Positions 43,223 through 50,757 of a DNA stretch of 64,000 bases are shown here, one piece after another. The DNA is from Nitrospira sp. (GTDB taxonomy: Bacteria; Nitrospirota; Thermodesulfovibrionia; Thermodesulfovibrionales; Dissulfurispiraceae): contig NSJL01000001.1 of assembly GCA_002634385.1 (NCBI GenBank), positions 1-64,000 of the forward strand. The letters run 5' to 3'. Position numbers and translations under genes: made by a program. Under the pieces are notes generated by a model, which worked only from the letters and a program-made list of their open reading frames with translations, was not told the origin of the DNA and did no database searches. Numbering within the stretch: position 1 is the stretch's first letter; each line of letters opens with the position of its first letter.

Positions 43223-44410
43223 CTACGGAAGATGACTAAGGCCATTTTTCATCTTGAACAGGAAATATTTCTCGAAGCCGACCTTGAGCCATTTTGCCCA
43301 TATGCCTCCCTTCGTATACGCCGTCTGCCGCGGCGGGAGGACGGGGGACGCCTTCATCAGAGCAGCAGTATTTCCCATATCCATCAGGCAAACCACTTCC
43401 AGTTCAGGGGCTATAGGAGCAGAGACGGCTTTTAGGTCGGAAAAGATCGTAGCCGCTGCTGTTTTCGCCATTTTTACCGTCATGAAGCCGGTCTTGGGCA
43501 CCCCCACCGGAACGGGCGTAGGCTCTGGAGGCGCAATCGCCATAGCAACGCCGATTATAAAAATATTTTTGTGCTTCGTATGGCGGAAATTCTTGTCCAC
43601 GGGGATAAAGCCGCGGGGGTTCCCGAGCGGGGCGACTGCGGGAACACCCTTAAAAGGCGGCGCGAGTACAGCGAATTTGTAAGGGATCCTGGTGCCGTCC
43701 TTCAAGCGAACCTCTTCAGGGGTAACCTCCTCGATAGCCTGGTTTACCACTGCCTTGATCTCTTTTTCCGCAAAAGTATCTTCAAAAAACCTCTTTGAGT
43801 TACCGAGCCCACCCACTCCCATATGGCCAAGATACGGCTCAGACGTGAGATAAAGGAGAGGCACCTTGTGCCGTATTTTCCGTCTCCTCAGCTCCATGTC
43901 AATTTCATAGGCAAGCTCATAGGACGGGCCAAAGCAGCTCGCCATCTGGGAGGAGCCGACGACCACGGGCCCAGGGGACTCCAGCAGTTTTTGCCAGTTG
44001 ACGGCCGTCCGTACGGCATGGTCCAGGGTGAAGGTGCAATCGGTATACCCCTTGTCGGGCCCGAGGCCCGGGATCTCATCAAAAGACAGGTGGGGCCCTG
44101 TCGAGATCACGAGGTAGTCATAGGAGATATCCCCGGCTGCAGTCGAGACCTTTGATGCGTCGGGGTCGACCTGCTGCGCTGCCGCATGGACAAAATCGAT
44201 CCCCTTCGCCTTGAGTATTCCGCTGATCCTGAGCGTAATATCTTCCGGCCGCCTCCATCCCATGATGAGCCACGGCAGCGATGGAAGGAAGACAAACCGG
44301 TCGTCATCGCTGACGACGGTCACCTCCGCCTCTCTCCCCAAAAGCCTTTTCAGTTCGAATGCGGCGGTAAGCCCTCCGAAGGACCCCCCCAAAATTACAA
44401 TTCTTGACAT
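43223..44410 (-). CDS. Sulfide:quinone-reductase-like FAD oxidoreductase
   Basis: The N-terminal FAD motif is IVILGGSFGGLTAAFELK, followed by YLVISTGPHLSFDEIPG and a second dinucleotide site. The C-terminal half holds VAMAIAPPEPTPVPVGVPKT and GFMTVKMAKTAA. Cys lie in YTDCTFTL, MASCFGPSY and EVVCLMD, near but not clearly equal to the three SQR cysteines. It follows the DsrE/F/H-like genes, so a role in sulfide or persulfide oxidation to quinone is likely, but the exact type is not settled. The ATG at 44410 begins the domain exactly. Confidence 0.82.
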   Translation of the reverse strand: MSRIVILGGSFGGLTAAFELKRLLGREAEVTVVSDDDRFVFLPSLPWLIMGWRRPEDITLRISGILKAKGIDFVHAAAQQVDPDASKVSTAAGDISYDYLVISTGPHLSFDEIPGLGPDKGYTDCTFTLDHAVRTAVNWQKLLESPGPVVVGSSQMASCFGPSYELAYEIDMELRRRKIRHKVPLLYLTSEPYLGHMGVGGLGNSKRFFEDTFAEKEIKAVVNQAIEEVTPEEVRLKDGTRIPYKFAVLAPPFKGVPAVAPLGNPRGFIPVDKNFRHTKHKNIFIIGVAMAIAPPEPTPVPVGVPKTGFMTVKMAKTAAATIFSDLKAVSAPIAPELEVVCLMDMGNTAALMKASPVLPPRQTAYTKGGIWAKWLKVGFEKYFLFKMKNGLSHLP

Positions 44411-44482
44411 GCTTTCCTCCCCTGATATCCGATAGAGCACCTCCCGGGCACCTTAAAAAGTGTGCCCCGGAGGGTACGCCCG

Positions 44483-44764
44483 TTAAAATATTCCCACTAC
44501 CTTGTCCTGATTGCTCATCAGGTCGATCAGGTCTTCGTAGGCAAGCTTCCGGATATCCTTCTCCAGGTCGGCCTCACCCAAGCCCCGTAATCTGCAGTCT
44601 TCTTCAAGGACGTATGCGGTCCCGCAGAATCCTTCCATCATATCATTCTGTGCAAAATAGACTCCGTTCTGGAGAAAGACCAGATCCGCAGCCATATCCC
44701 TGGCCAACTTTACGCCCCTCTTTCCGTCCACCGTGTCGGGAGCGCTTTTTACTAGTACCAGCAT
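44483..44764 (-). CDS. DsrH/TusB-like protein
   Basis: The 93-residue protein starts MLVLVKSAPDTVDGKRGVKL and contains AADLVFLQNGVYFAQ, which match DsrH/TusB proteins of the sulfur relay. In DsrEFH complexes DsrH carries a conserved Cys; here Cys lie in EGFCGTAY and EEDCRLRG. It follows two DsrE/F-type genes with 33 bp between. Together they may form an EFH-like complex that passes sulfur (or selenium) between proteins. Confidence 0.75.
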   Translation of the reverse strand: MLVLVKSAPDTVDGKRGVKLARDMAADLVFLQNGVYFAQNDMMEGFCGTAYVLEEDCRLRGLGEADLEKDIRKLAYEDLIDLMSNQDKVVGIF

Positions 44765-44797
44765 CGGAACCTCCTTTTGAAATGGGCACCCAAAGTT

Positions 44798-45151
44798 CTA
44801 GAATAGTATCACTGTCGCCGCCTCTTTTATGAGCCCGGCGATATCAGTGCTGCTCGATGGTGCTACTCCTTCGATCATGTCCGCTGCATCGAGACGGTAC
44901 TCTCTCAGCGAGGGCTTATCCGCATAGACCGCTATCCCCATGTCAAGGCAATCCTTCAGGGCAGCTCCGAGGTTAGTAAAACCGGTGCCCGTATCATCCT
45001 GCCCTTTCTTCGCAAGGAGCACACCGCTGTCGGTCAGCACGATGTCGACGCTCAACTCACCCGCCGCAGCGCCCATGGCATGCCGCACTGCCTCCGCTGC
45101 ATTAATATCTCCATAGGGAGACCGCTTCAGAAGAATGGTAATTTTTCCCAT
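44798..45151 (-). CDS. DsrE/DsrF-family protein
   Basis: This 117-residue protein has the DsrE/F fold: KITILLKRSPYGDINAAEAV, VDIVLTDSGVLLAKKGQDD and the C-terminal DIAGLIKEAATVILF. Only one Cys (LKDCLDMGIAV) is present, at about the place expected of DsrF. It is encoded after the selenoprotein and before the DsrH-like gene. The role is probably structural or sulfur transfer in an EFH-like assembly. Confidence 0.75.
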   Translation of the reverse strand: MGKITILLKRSPYGDINAAEAVRHAMGAAAGELSVDIVLTDSGVLLAKKGQDDTGTGFTNLGAALKDCLDMGIAVYADKPSLREYRLDAADMIEGVAPSSSTDIAGLIKEAATVILF

Positions 45152-45208
45152 TGTATTCTCTCCTCCGGAAAATTCCGTTTCTAATCAATCCCGGTCTGTT
45201 GCCCCCTG

Positions 45209-45565
45209 TCAGGCGCCCAGATTCAGCCAGATATCCGTCTCCCCCGCCGTCTTGAAGAGGCCCTTAAGGGAGCCCTGCTCTGCGCCGTCGAGGTAATCGT
45301 CTTTCGCCGCCCGGCGAAAGTTCATGCATCCCCCTCACAGATAGACCCTCAGGCCCTTCTGGATGAGTTCCGCGAATTTTTCTCCCGCATTGGTGATGCC
45401 CTTCGCCTTCTGCCCCTTCAGGAAACAGTAGACCCCATCCCCGGAGGCGATGAGATTGACCGTGTGCCCTTTCTGCAGGGCAGATTCAGCGATCCTGACA
45501 GCGGTAAGGGTGTTCTCGTAAGAATACGGTGATGTCGCTAAAAACAGAGTAAACGTCTTCGCCAT
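45209..45565 (-). CDS. DsrE-family selenoprotein (in-frame TGA = Sec77, UGGC motif)
   Basis: The frame starts at ATG 45565 (MAKTFTLFLATSPYSYENTL) and reaches TGA at 45337-45335 just after GLRVYL. In the same frame it goes on GGCMNFRRAAKDDYLDGAEQ and through LFKTAGETDIWLNLGA to a stop at 45209. DsrE proteins of this size end in a domain with CxxC at this place; here it reads U-G-G-C. The TGA is followed by a perfect 8-bp stem with a GGGC loop at the right distance for a bacterial SECIS. DsrE-like selenoproteins are a known family. The 118-residue product is presumably a redox or sulfur/selenium transfer protein among DsrE/F/H-type neighbours. Truncation at residue 76 would lose the active site. 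Confidence 0.88.
45301..45320 (-). promoter_or_regulatory. SECIS hairpin of the DsrE-family selenoprotein
   Basis: In the mRNA CUUUCGCC pairs fully with GGCGAAAG around a GGGC loop. The loop begins 22 bases after the UGA and starts with GG, as bacterial SECIS elements do. It is the strongest sign in the window for selenocysteine insertion. Confidence 0.85.
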
Positions 45566-45585
45566 TGTCCCTCCTCCTTTCCCGA

Positions 45586-45906
45586 TTAAAAAGTAACTAC
45601 CCTGTCACACTCTTTTATGAGCGCATGCATGTCCTTCAATCCCCCTATGGGGCAGAGCTCGGTTGCACCGGCATTTCTCAGTTCGAGGCAGCTGCGGCAG
45701 GTCCTGATAGCCCCCCCCGCAGCGACGAAGTCCCTCATCTGGCGGAGGACAGGATACTTCCCGCTGTCGAGGGATTCGGCTTCCACTCCTTTGCCCGTGA
45801 GAAATACCTCTGCCTCGTCCCCTTCGGTGAAGACGAAAGCCCCATACCGGAAAGCGTTCCACACTGTTTCCGGGTCGCTGGAATGGATGATAATACCGAT
45901 TTTCAT
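45586..45906 (-). CDS. DsrE-family protein with CxxC
   Basis: The protein of about 106 residues begins MKIGIIIHSSDPETVWNAFR, and carries KGVEAESLDSGKY and a C-terminal active-site part AIRTCRSCLELRNAG then ELCPIGGLKDMHALI. The CRSC motif is the Cys version of the U-G-G-C motif in the next gene. The start (ATG 45906) overlaps the ArsR stop as TGATG, so the two are coupled. It may transfer sulfur within the DsrE/F/H-like set. Confidence 0.85.
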   Translation of the reverse strand: MKIGIIIHSSDPETVWNAFRYGAFVFTEGDEAEVFLTGKGVEAESLDSGKYPVLRQMRDFVAAGGAIRTCRSCLELRNAGATELCPIGGLKDMHALIKECDRVVTF

Positions 45907-46247
45907 CAATGCCTCCCTTCTCCCGGGTATTTTCCCTTCTTTGTCACCGGACAGCATGCCGGCGACGGCAGTTCTTCTTCATAATGGTTCTTCAGCACCT
46001 TGATAAGGTCGGGGATGATCGGGTCCTTCAGGAAGTAGCACCGGAGCCTTCCATCCACGTAGTAGTCGATGATTCCATCTTTCCTGAGGAGCGAGAGATG
46101 CTGCGATATATTGGGCTGACTTATCTCGAAGAAATCTTCGAAATCACTGACGCATTTCACCCCTTTCGTGAGCTCTTCGAGAATCTGTATCCTGATGGGA
46201 TGAGCAATGATCTTCAGCAATTCAATTTTCCTTCCCATTGAGCGCAC
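45906..46247 (-). CDS. ArsR-family transcription regulator
   Basis: The winged-helix domain is MGRKIELLKIIAHPIRIQIL, and the recognition helix lies in FEISQPNISQHLSLLRKDGI. Cys in VKCVSD, LRCYF and PACCPV could sense metal, sulfur or redox, but they do not form the classic ELCVCDL motif. GTG at 46247 has AGGAGG seven bases upstream, while ATG 46238 starts the family homology; the choice is not settled. It leads the DsrE/F/H cluster and probably controls it in response to a sulfur species. Confidence 0.85.
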   Translation of the reverse strand: MRSMGRKIELLKIIAHPIRIQILEELTKGVKCVSDFEDFFEISQPNISQHLSLLRKDGIIDYYVDGRLRCYFLKDPIIPDLIKVLKNHYEEELPSPACCPVTKKGKYPGEGRH

Positions 46248-46378
46248 CGTCACACCTCCTGCCACAGACTTTTTCTCATTCTTGTACTGAAATATAGTAA
46301 TGCTTGAATATTAGTGGTAACAACGAAACATGTTTTCAACCCGTTTACAAACAATTCATCAAGAAGGCGGCCCCTGAT

Positions 46379-46660
46379 CTACGGGTATGCTCCGCCCGCA
46401 ATGGCCGGGACGATGAGGACCTCATCGCCATCCCTTACCTGCGTCTGTTCCTCCTGCAAAAGCCGTATATCCTCTCCGTTAATATAAACATTAACGAACT
46501 TTCTTACCTTCCCCTGGCTCACAATCATCTCCGCCATACCGGGATATTTTTGTTCGAGATCATTGATGAAATCGATGATCGTACCGGGCACGCCGTCAAT
46601 TTCTTCTTTCCCCTGTGTCAGTCTCCGAAGGGGAACAGGAATCTTCACTTTAACCGCCAT
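46379..46660 (-). CDS. MoaD/ThiS-like sulfur carrier protein
   Basis: The 93-residue protein starts MAVKVKIPVPLRRLTQGKEE and has the ubiquitin-like end DGDEVLIVPAIAGGAYP. Sulfur carriers end in GG; here three residues (AYP) follow, so a protease or other step would be needed to expose the GG. GGAGGTG lies six bases before the ATG. It may supply sulfur for molybdopterin (fitting the molybdoenzymes) or another sulfur product. No activating E1-like enzyme is in the window. Confidence 0.85.
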   Translation of the reverse strand: MAVKVKIPVPLRRLTQGKEEIDGVPGTIIDFINDLEQKYPGMAEMIVSQGKVRKFVNVYINGEDIRLLQEEQTQVRDGDEVLIVPAIAGGAYP

Positions 46661-47090
46661 TGCAGCACCTCCGTTCTTCAGGCATCTCCGGGCTCCGGTA
46701 TGCGGCGGCAGCCATGAGAGAACTCTCCCTCTCCTGCCCCCTCTGCCCTGTCTCTTCCCCTGTCCGCTGATACCCCGCTCCTCTTCGGATCCCGTTGTCC
46801 TTACTGTTGTCTGCCACGCATTCTTGCATGAAAATATAATGATATTTGCATGTTTTGTCAAGAGCGAATAGAGATCAGCTTGCATCTTTATGATTTACTT
46901 ATAATATTTTTACCGGAACCCCTTCAGGAGAGATAGGAAAAAGCTATTCGTCTTTCGTCTCTTATGGAAATTAGCTATTGGAAATGCTTCGACACGAACG
47001 GTTATCGTACAAGAAAGGGAACTCTTTTCAAGGAGAAGACGTAATAATTATTAATACTGAATACTGCATCCGGAAGAGGGGGAGAAAGGG
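46661..47090. other. Intergenic region between divergent moaD-like and yedF-like genes
   Basis: This 430-bp stretch has no gene I can support. It is AT-rich around 46820-46930 and holds a TATAAT with TTGCAT 14 bases before it (plus strand), a spacing too short for a good sigma-70 promoter. Promoters for both flanking genes are expected here. Confidence 0.4.
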
Positions 47091-47729
47091 ATGAAGGTTG
47101 ATGCGAGGGGGCTCGGTTGCCCAAAACCCGTCGTTATGGCAGAGGATGCCCTGTCAAAAATAGAGGAGGGAATTGTCACGGTGCTCGTCGACAATGAGGC
47201 ATCAGTGAAAAATATTACCCGCTTTGCAGGTAAGAGCAGGCTCTGCTCGGAAGCAGCGCAGGCAAATGGGCATTGGGAAGTAAAAATCGTCAAGGGATAT
47301 CCGTGTGAAGCGCCCGCCGAAGGAGGAGCCCGGAAGCAGGCCCCCCCGGAACCCGCCGACCGGGAAACCGAAAAAGGACCCGAGGAGCCCGAAAAGGATG
47401 TCATGCTTATTGTGGGTTCCGACACCCTGGGAAAGGATGAAGTGTTAGGGAAAGTCCTCATGAAGGGATTTTTCGAAACGATGAACGTGACAAAAGAGAC
47501 CCCCCATACCGTCTTTCTCCTTAACGCAGCAGTGAAGCTCGCCACTATCGATGAGGAGATGATCCCGATACTGAAAGATCTTGCAGATAAGGGGGTGGAG
47601 ATCTTCTCCTGCGGTACCTGCCTGCAGCACTACGGTCTTGAGAGAGAATTGAAGGTGGGATACCGGGGCACCTCGTACCATATCGTGGAAGGCATCAAGG
47701 ACTTCAAAAAGACCGTATGGATCGGGTAA
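47091..47729 (+). CDS. yedF: YedF-type selenium-metabolism protein (TusA + DsrE domains)
   Basis: The N-terminus VDARGLGCPKPVVMAEDAL is a TusA-like domain with the CPxP motif. A Pro/Glu-rich linker (about residues 75-102) follows, and then a DsrE-like domain with LIVGSDTLGKDEVLGKVLMK and FSCGTCLQHYGLE. This two-domain form is the YedF protein that is found with selenium metabolism genes. It may carry selenium or sulfur as a perselenide or persulfide. It supports the view that this genome makes selenoproteins. Confidence 0.9.
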   Translation: MKVDARGLGCPKPVVMAEDALSKIEEGIVTVLVDNEASVKNITRFAGKSRLCSEAAQANGHWEVKIVKGYPCEAPAEGGARKQAPPEPADRETEKGPEEPEKDVMLIVGSDTLGKDEVLGKVLMKGFFETMNVTKETPHTVFLLNAAVKLATIDEEMIPILKDLADKGVEIFSCGTCLQHYGLERELKVGYRGTSYHIVEGIKDFKKTVWIG

Positions 47730-47823
47730 AGAGAGAAAGGGAGGCGGGGTACTCCCTGTGCGTCTCCCGAGACCCGCTTTTCTCCCAAGCCGGGATCTCT
47801 TCCCTTCGAGGGAGTTGCATCAG

Positions 47824-48438
47824 ATGAGGAAGCCCTCGGCTTTGGGGATCTTCTTCAGGATTCCGGAAAAAGGAAGGGTCAAAAAGAGGCTTGCGGCAGA
47901 AATCGGTGAAGAGGCTGCATTGCGTGCCTATGAATCGATGCTCGCCGCCACGATACAGAAAGTGGGGCGCCTTGAAGATATCGACAGGATCGGGTTCTAT
48001 GCGGGAAGGTCTGCGCGGGCATGCACGTGGGCAGGCATCCCCTTCGAGAGACAACGGGGAGATGACCTGGGGGAGAGAATGCACAATGCCTTCACCCTGC
48101 TCTTCGCCAGGGGATACCGCAAGAGTGTCCTTATCGGTTCCGATTCGCCCGACCTCCCTCTCTCTTTTATCATTGACGCCTTCGGCAGACTCGACTCCTC
48201 CGATGTTGTCCTGGGCCCCTCCGAGGACGGCGGGTACTACCTGATCGGAATACGGGAGCCTATTCCCCTCGATGCACTCTTCAAGGGCATTCCATGGGGG
48301 AGCCGCGGTGTCCTCACCCGGACTATCGCCCTTTTGCGCGATGCGGGAAAGGGTTTCTCCCTCCTGCCCGAGTGGTACGACATCGACGACTCCGTGGGCC
48401 TGAAGAGATGGGAGCGCTCCCTTTCCGCTCAGAAATAA
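47824..48438 (+). CDS. DUF2064/TIGR04282-family glycosyltransferase-like protein
   Basis: The GT-A-like fold is seen in ALGIFFRIPEKGRVKKRLA, SVLIGSDSPDLPLSFIIDAF and VLGPSEDGGYYLIGI. TIGR04282 proteins are named for arsenosugar biosynthesis but occur widely. The ATG at 47824 begins the conserved domain; an earlier frame from 47758 is not conserved. It follows yedF by 95 bp. The nucleotide-sugar substrate is unknown. Confidence 0.85.
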   Translation: MRKPSALGIFFRIPEKGRVKKRLAAEIGEEAALRAYESMLAATIQKVGRLEDIDRIGFYAGRSARACTWAGIPFERQRGDDLGERMHNAFTLLFARGYRKSVLIGSDSPDLPLSFIIDAFGRLDSSDVVLGPSEDGGYYLIGIREPIPLDALFKGIPWGSRGVLTRTIALLRDAGKGFSLLPEWYDIDDSVGLKRWERSLSAQK

Positions 48439-48585
48439 GGCGTGTCCTTACCATATCCGGCCCGTCGGAAAACTCTTCCTGCGGTGTTGCTTCCTCCTTC
48501 TTTCAAAACAGCGATTGCTTTCTTGCTGTCCATAATGTCATACTAAATAACGAAGTTTCGGAATTTTTTGTGCGCAAGTAAGTAT

Positions 48586-48620
48586 AGCCACAAAGACTTT
48601 AGGCTTTGTGGCTTTTTTAT
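48586..48620 (+). terminator. Rho-independent terminator
   Basis: The perfect 10-bp arms AGCCACAAAG and CTTTGTGGCT surround an 8-base loop and are followed by six T residues and TATTTAT. It ends transcripts from the yedF/DUF2064 side and separates them from the cold-shock gene. Confidence 0.9.
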
Positions 48621-48675
48621 TTATCACACCATAATTTTTCTGAAGCTTTAATTCTTAGAGAAGGAGGTAAAAGAC

Positions 48676-48876
48676 ATGGCGAATGGAACAGTAAAATGGT
48701 TCAGCGACTCCAAGGGTTTTGGCTTCATTACGAGCGAAGACGGCAGTGATGTATTTGTCCATCACACTTCTATCCAGGGCAACGGATTCAAATCCCTTGC
48801 CGAGGGTGACTCAGTCAGCTTTGATACCGAAAAGGGCCCGAAAGGCCCCAAGGCGACGAATGTAGTAAAGCGGTAA
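48676..48876 (+). CDS. cspA: Cold-shock protein, CspA family
   Basis: The 66-residue OB-fold protein has both RNA-binding motifs, KGFGFI and DVFVHH, in a typical [19 protein letters not shown] context. GGAGG lies just upstream of the ATG. It binds single-stranded RNA or DNA and helps RNA folding and translation. It is a monocistronic unit between a terminator and a hairpin. Confidence 0.95.
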   Translation: MANGTVKWFSDSKGFGFITSEDGSDVFVHHTSIQGNGFKSLAEGDSVSFDTEKGPKGPKATNVVKR

Positions 48877-48888
48877 CCGACCGGAAAA

Positions 48889-48916
48889 ATTCCCCCTGTC
48901 GCAAGGCAGGGGGAAT
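48889..48916. terminator. Hairpin after cspA, possible terminator
   Basis: ATTCCCCCTG and CAGGGGGAAT form a 10-bp stem around TCGCAAGG. No T-run follows on the plus strand, but a short T-run follows on the minus strand. It may act as a processing or pausing hairpin for cspA. Confidence 0.5.
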
Positions 48917-48928
48917 GAAGAGGGGAAA

Positions 48929-49306
48929 ATGGTAAACAGACATAACTATGCTTCAAGAATGGAGTTAAAGAAGCAGACCATGCTCTCTACCGGTTTGCTT
49001 TCAAACCGTTTCCCTGAGGTTTCGGGCATTGTGATTCAGATGACCTATTATCAGAAGGGATCAAATCCCGTTCTGATGGTGCGTACGGTGAACATTCTCC
49101 CTTCCTCCTATGCCTATTTTAAAATGGACTGCATGATTAAAGGCTGCGAAGGGGGCGGTTTTGACCTGACTTCCATAGTGGCTGACATGGTAAAAGATCA
49201 CAAGAAAGCAAAGAAGGGAACCCTCGTTTGCTCCGGGGAGTCCGATATCCTTGACAGTGCCCATGCAAGTATTGCGTATGAGATAGCGATACACTACAAC
49301 AGCTGA
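48929..49306 (+). CDS. Conserved-looking small protein, unknown
   Basis: The 125-residue protein has no signal peptide. Its composition is that of a soluble domain (LSNRFPEVSGIVIQMTYYQK, FKMDCMIKGCEGGGFDLTSI, HASIAYEIAIHYNS) with Cys in DCMIKGC. I do not recognise the family. GAGGGGAAA lies a few bases before the ATG and codon use is normal, so it is likely real. It follows the cold-shock gene by 52 bp and may be cotranscribed. Confidence 0.65.
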   Translation: MVNRHNYASRMELKKQTMLSTGLLSNRFPEVSGIVIQMTYYQKGSNPVLMVRTVNILPSSYAYFKMDCMIKGCEGGGFDLTSIVADMVKDHKKAKKGTLVCSGESDILDSAHASIAYEIAIHYNS

Positions 49307-49419
49307 CCCGTTGAAGCAACAAGCCGTTTCGGCGCCCTGCCTTTTCCTGCAGACAGCGGGACACCTCCCCTTTCCGGAACATCGTGCCTGCTCCGGCCCC
49401 CTTCACCTTTTCCGCTCTT

Positions 49420-50181
49420 TCAGGAAGCCTTCTGCAGGCATCCCGTCTCCTCAAGAAAACGCTCCGCGTATTCTTGTATCGCTCCGTCAGCGTGGAGCAC
49501 TGCATCCAATTGGCGTGTATAGGCAGTAAGCCTGCCGATGGAGGTAAGGAGGTGCTCCATCTCGTCCTGTCCAAGCTGTGAAATCCGGGCGATGAGGATA
49601 TCTCCTTTTATCATGCAGGAGAGCCCGAGCTCCCTGGCAATAACGGCAACAAGCTGCATCCTGCGCGAGCGCTTGACCATATCTGTGGCCCCTCCGGAAA
49701 AACGAAAGTAGCGGAATTCATGGAGGTCTTCCATGCGCGGCGAGGCGGCAGCGGCACGGTCGAGGCCCCCCCGGACATTCCCCTCATACACCGTGGCCGT
49801 CCCCTCGTCATCCACTTCTTCAGCACTGCTCCGGACGGCAAGAAAGGTTTCCCCTTTACAGCTCTCTTTCAGCCTTTTCAGTGCGTCATCCAGGGAAAGG
49901 GGTGCCCACAGCGCGGACTTCAATCTTTCTCCGTCCCCCCTCCGGTGGGCCTTCCGGGACAGAATGATCCCTTCATCATACTCCACAAAGGGACAGTTAT
50001 AATATTCCGAAAGGCAAAAAAGCAGTTCCTGCTTCGGGACGCCCGCTTCTCTCAACACCTCTTCAGGATACTTTCCCGAGGCCGCCGCTGCTCTGGCGGC
50101 CCTTTTCCACTCCTCTATCGTAATGATTCCTCTTTTCGTCAGTCGTGCGAATTTCGTATCGGTCATTATCATACGCTGCAT
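49420..50181 (-). CDS. Uncharacterised protein with GspE-N-like N-terminal segment
   Basis: The first 85 residues (ITIEEWKRAARAAAASGKYP, EEVLREAGVPKQELLFCLSE, YYNCPFVEYDEG) resemble the MshEN/GspE N-terminal fold of secretion ATPases and of c-di-GMP-binding proteins. The rest is a helical domain with no known motif (SGGATDMVKRSRRMQLVAVI). No ATPase domain is present. The start is uncertain; ATG at 50181 or 50166. It lies upstream of no other secretion gene, so no function is proposed. Confidence 0.65.
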   Translation of the reverse strand: MQRMIMTDTKFARLTKRGIITIEEWKRAARAAAASGKYPEEVLREAGVPKQELLFCLSEYYNCPFVEYDEGIILSRKAHRRGDGERLKSALWAPLSLDDALKRLKESCKGETFLAVRSSAEEVDDEGTATVYEGNVRGGLDRAAAASPRMEDLHEFRYFRFSGGATDMVKRSRRMQLVAVIARELGLSCMIKGDILIARISQLGQDEMEHLLTSIGRLTAYTRQLDAVLHADGAIQEYAERFLEETGCLQKAS

Positions 50182-50292
50182 CTGCTGCGCCGCCGCTCAG
50201 TCGGGCGCAGGGGCTTTTCCCCGAGGAGAGGTGTACGCATGGGGAATGCCTTACGAGATTCCGCACTGATTCCATGGTCCCTCCCCGCTGTT

Positions 50293-50698
50293 CTATGCCC
50301 CTACCACCAGGACGGGACAGGGGGCATTACTGGTCACCTTTTCGACTATAGAACCGCCGAACAACCTCCTGAGTCCCCTCTTCATCTTCTGAGCCCCCAT
50401 GATGATAAGATCACACCGTTCCTCCTCTGCCACCTCCACAATCCTCTTGTGAGCCTCACCCGCTTCCAGGTGCGTTTTGATCAAAGCCCCCTCTGCATGT
50501 GCAATGCCCTGCGCCTCCTCCGTCGAGCACGGCATCGATATTTCTGACGCCCACCAGGTCGAGGTCCCCCTCATGGGGAGGCACCACCTTCACTACGGTT
50601 ATCCAGCACCTTTCTTCTTTTGCCAGCCGCAGCCCCTTCGCGACTCCCTCCCGCGAGGTGCCGTCCAGCGCAATCAAAATCTTCCTGTATCCTTTCAT
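50293..50698 (-). pseudogene. Universal stress protein (UspA), frameshifted
   Basis: The N-terminal half (MKGYRKILIALDGTSREGVA, then VVKVVPPHEGDLDL) and the C-terminal half (KRIVEVAEEERCDLIIMGAQ, SIVEKVTSNAPCPVLVVGA) are in two frames. The shift is in or near GGAGGAGG at about 50514-50524 and needs the removal of one base (or addition of two). Together they make one UspA domain of about 135 residues with the ATP-type G-x2-G-x9 motif replaced by GAQKMKRGLRRLFGGS. It is a recent frameshift or a sequencing error. Confidence 0.75.
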
Positions 50699-50757
50699 GC
50701 TCTTCGCTCCCTGTTACAATTTCAAATCGTACTTTTTATTCTCCTGTTCCGGACTGC

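Noticed and set aside
45335-45337. TGA as a plain nonsense mutation making a DsrE pseudogene
   Set aside because: Homology continues in the same frame to a natural end, the TGA replaces a redox Cys, and a SECIS-like hairpin follows at the right distance.
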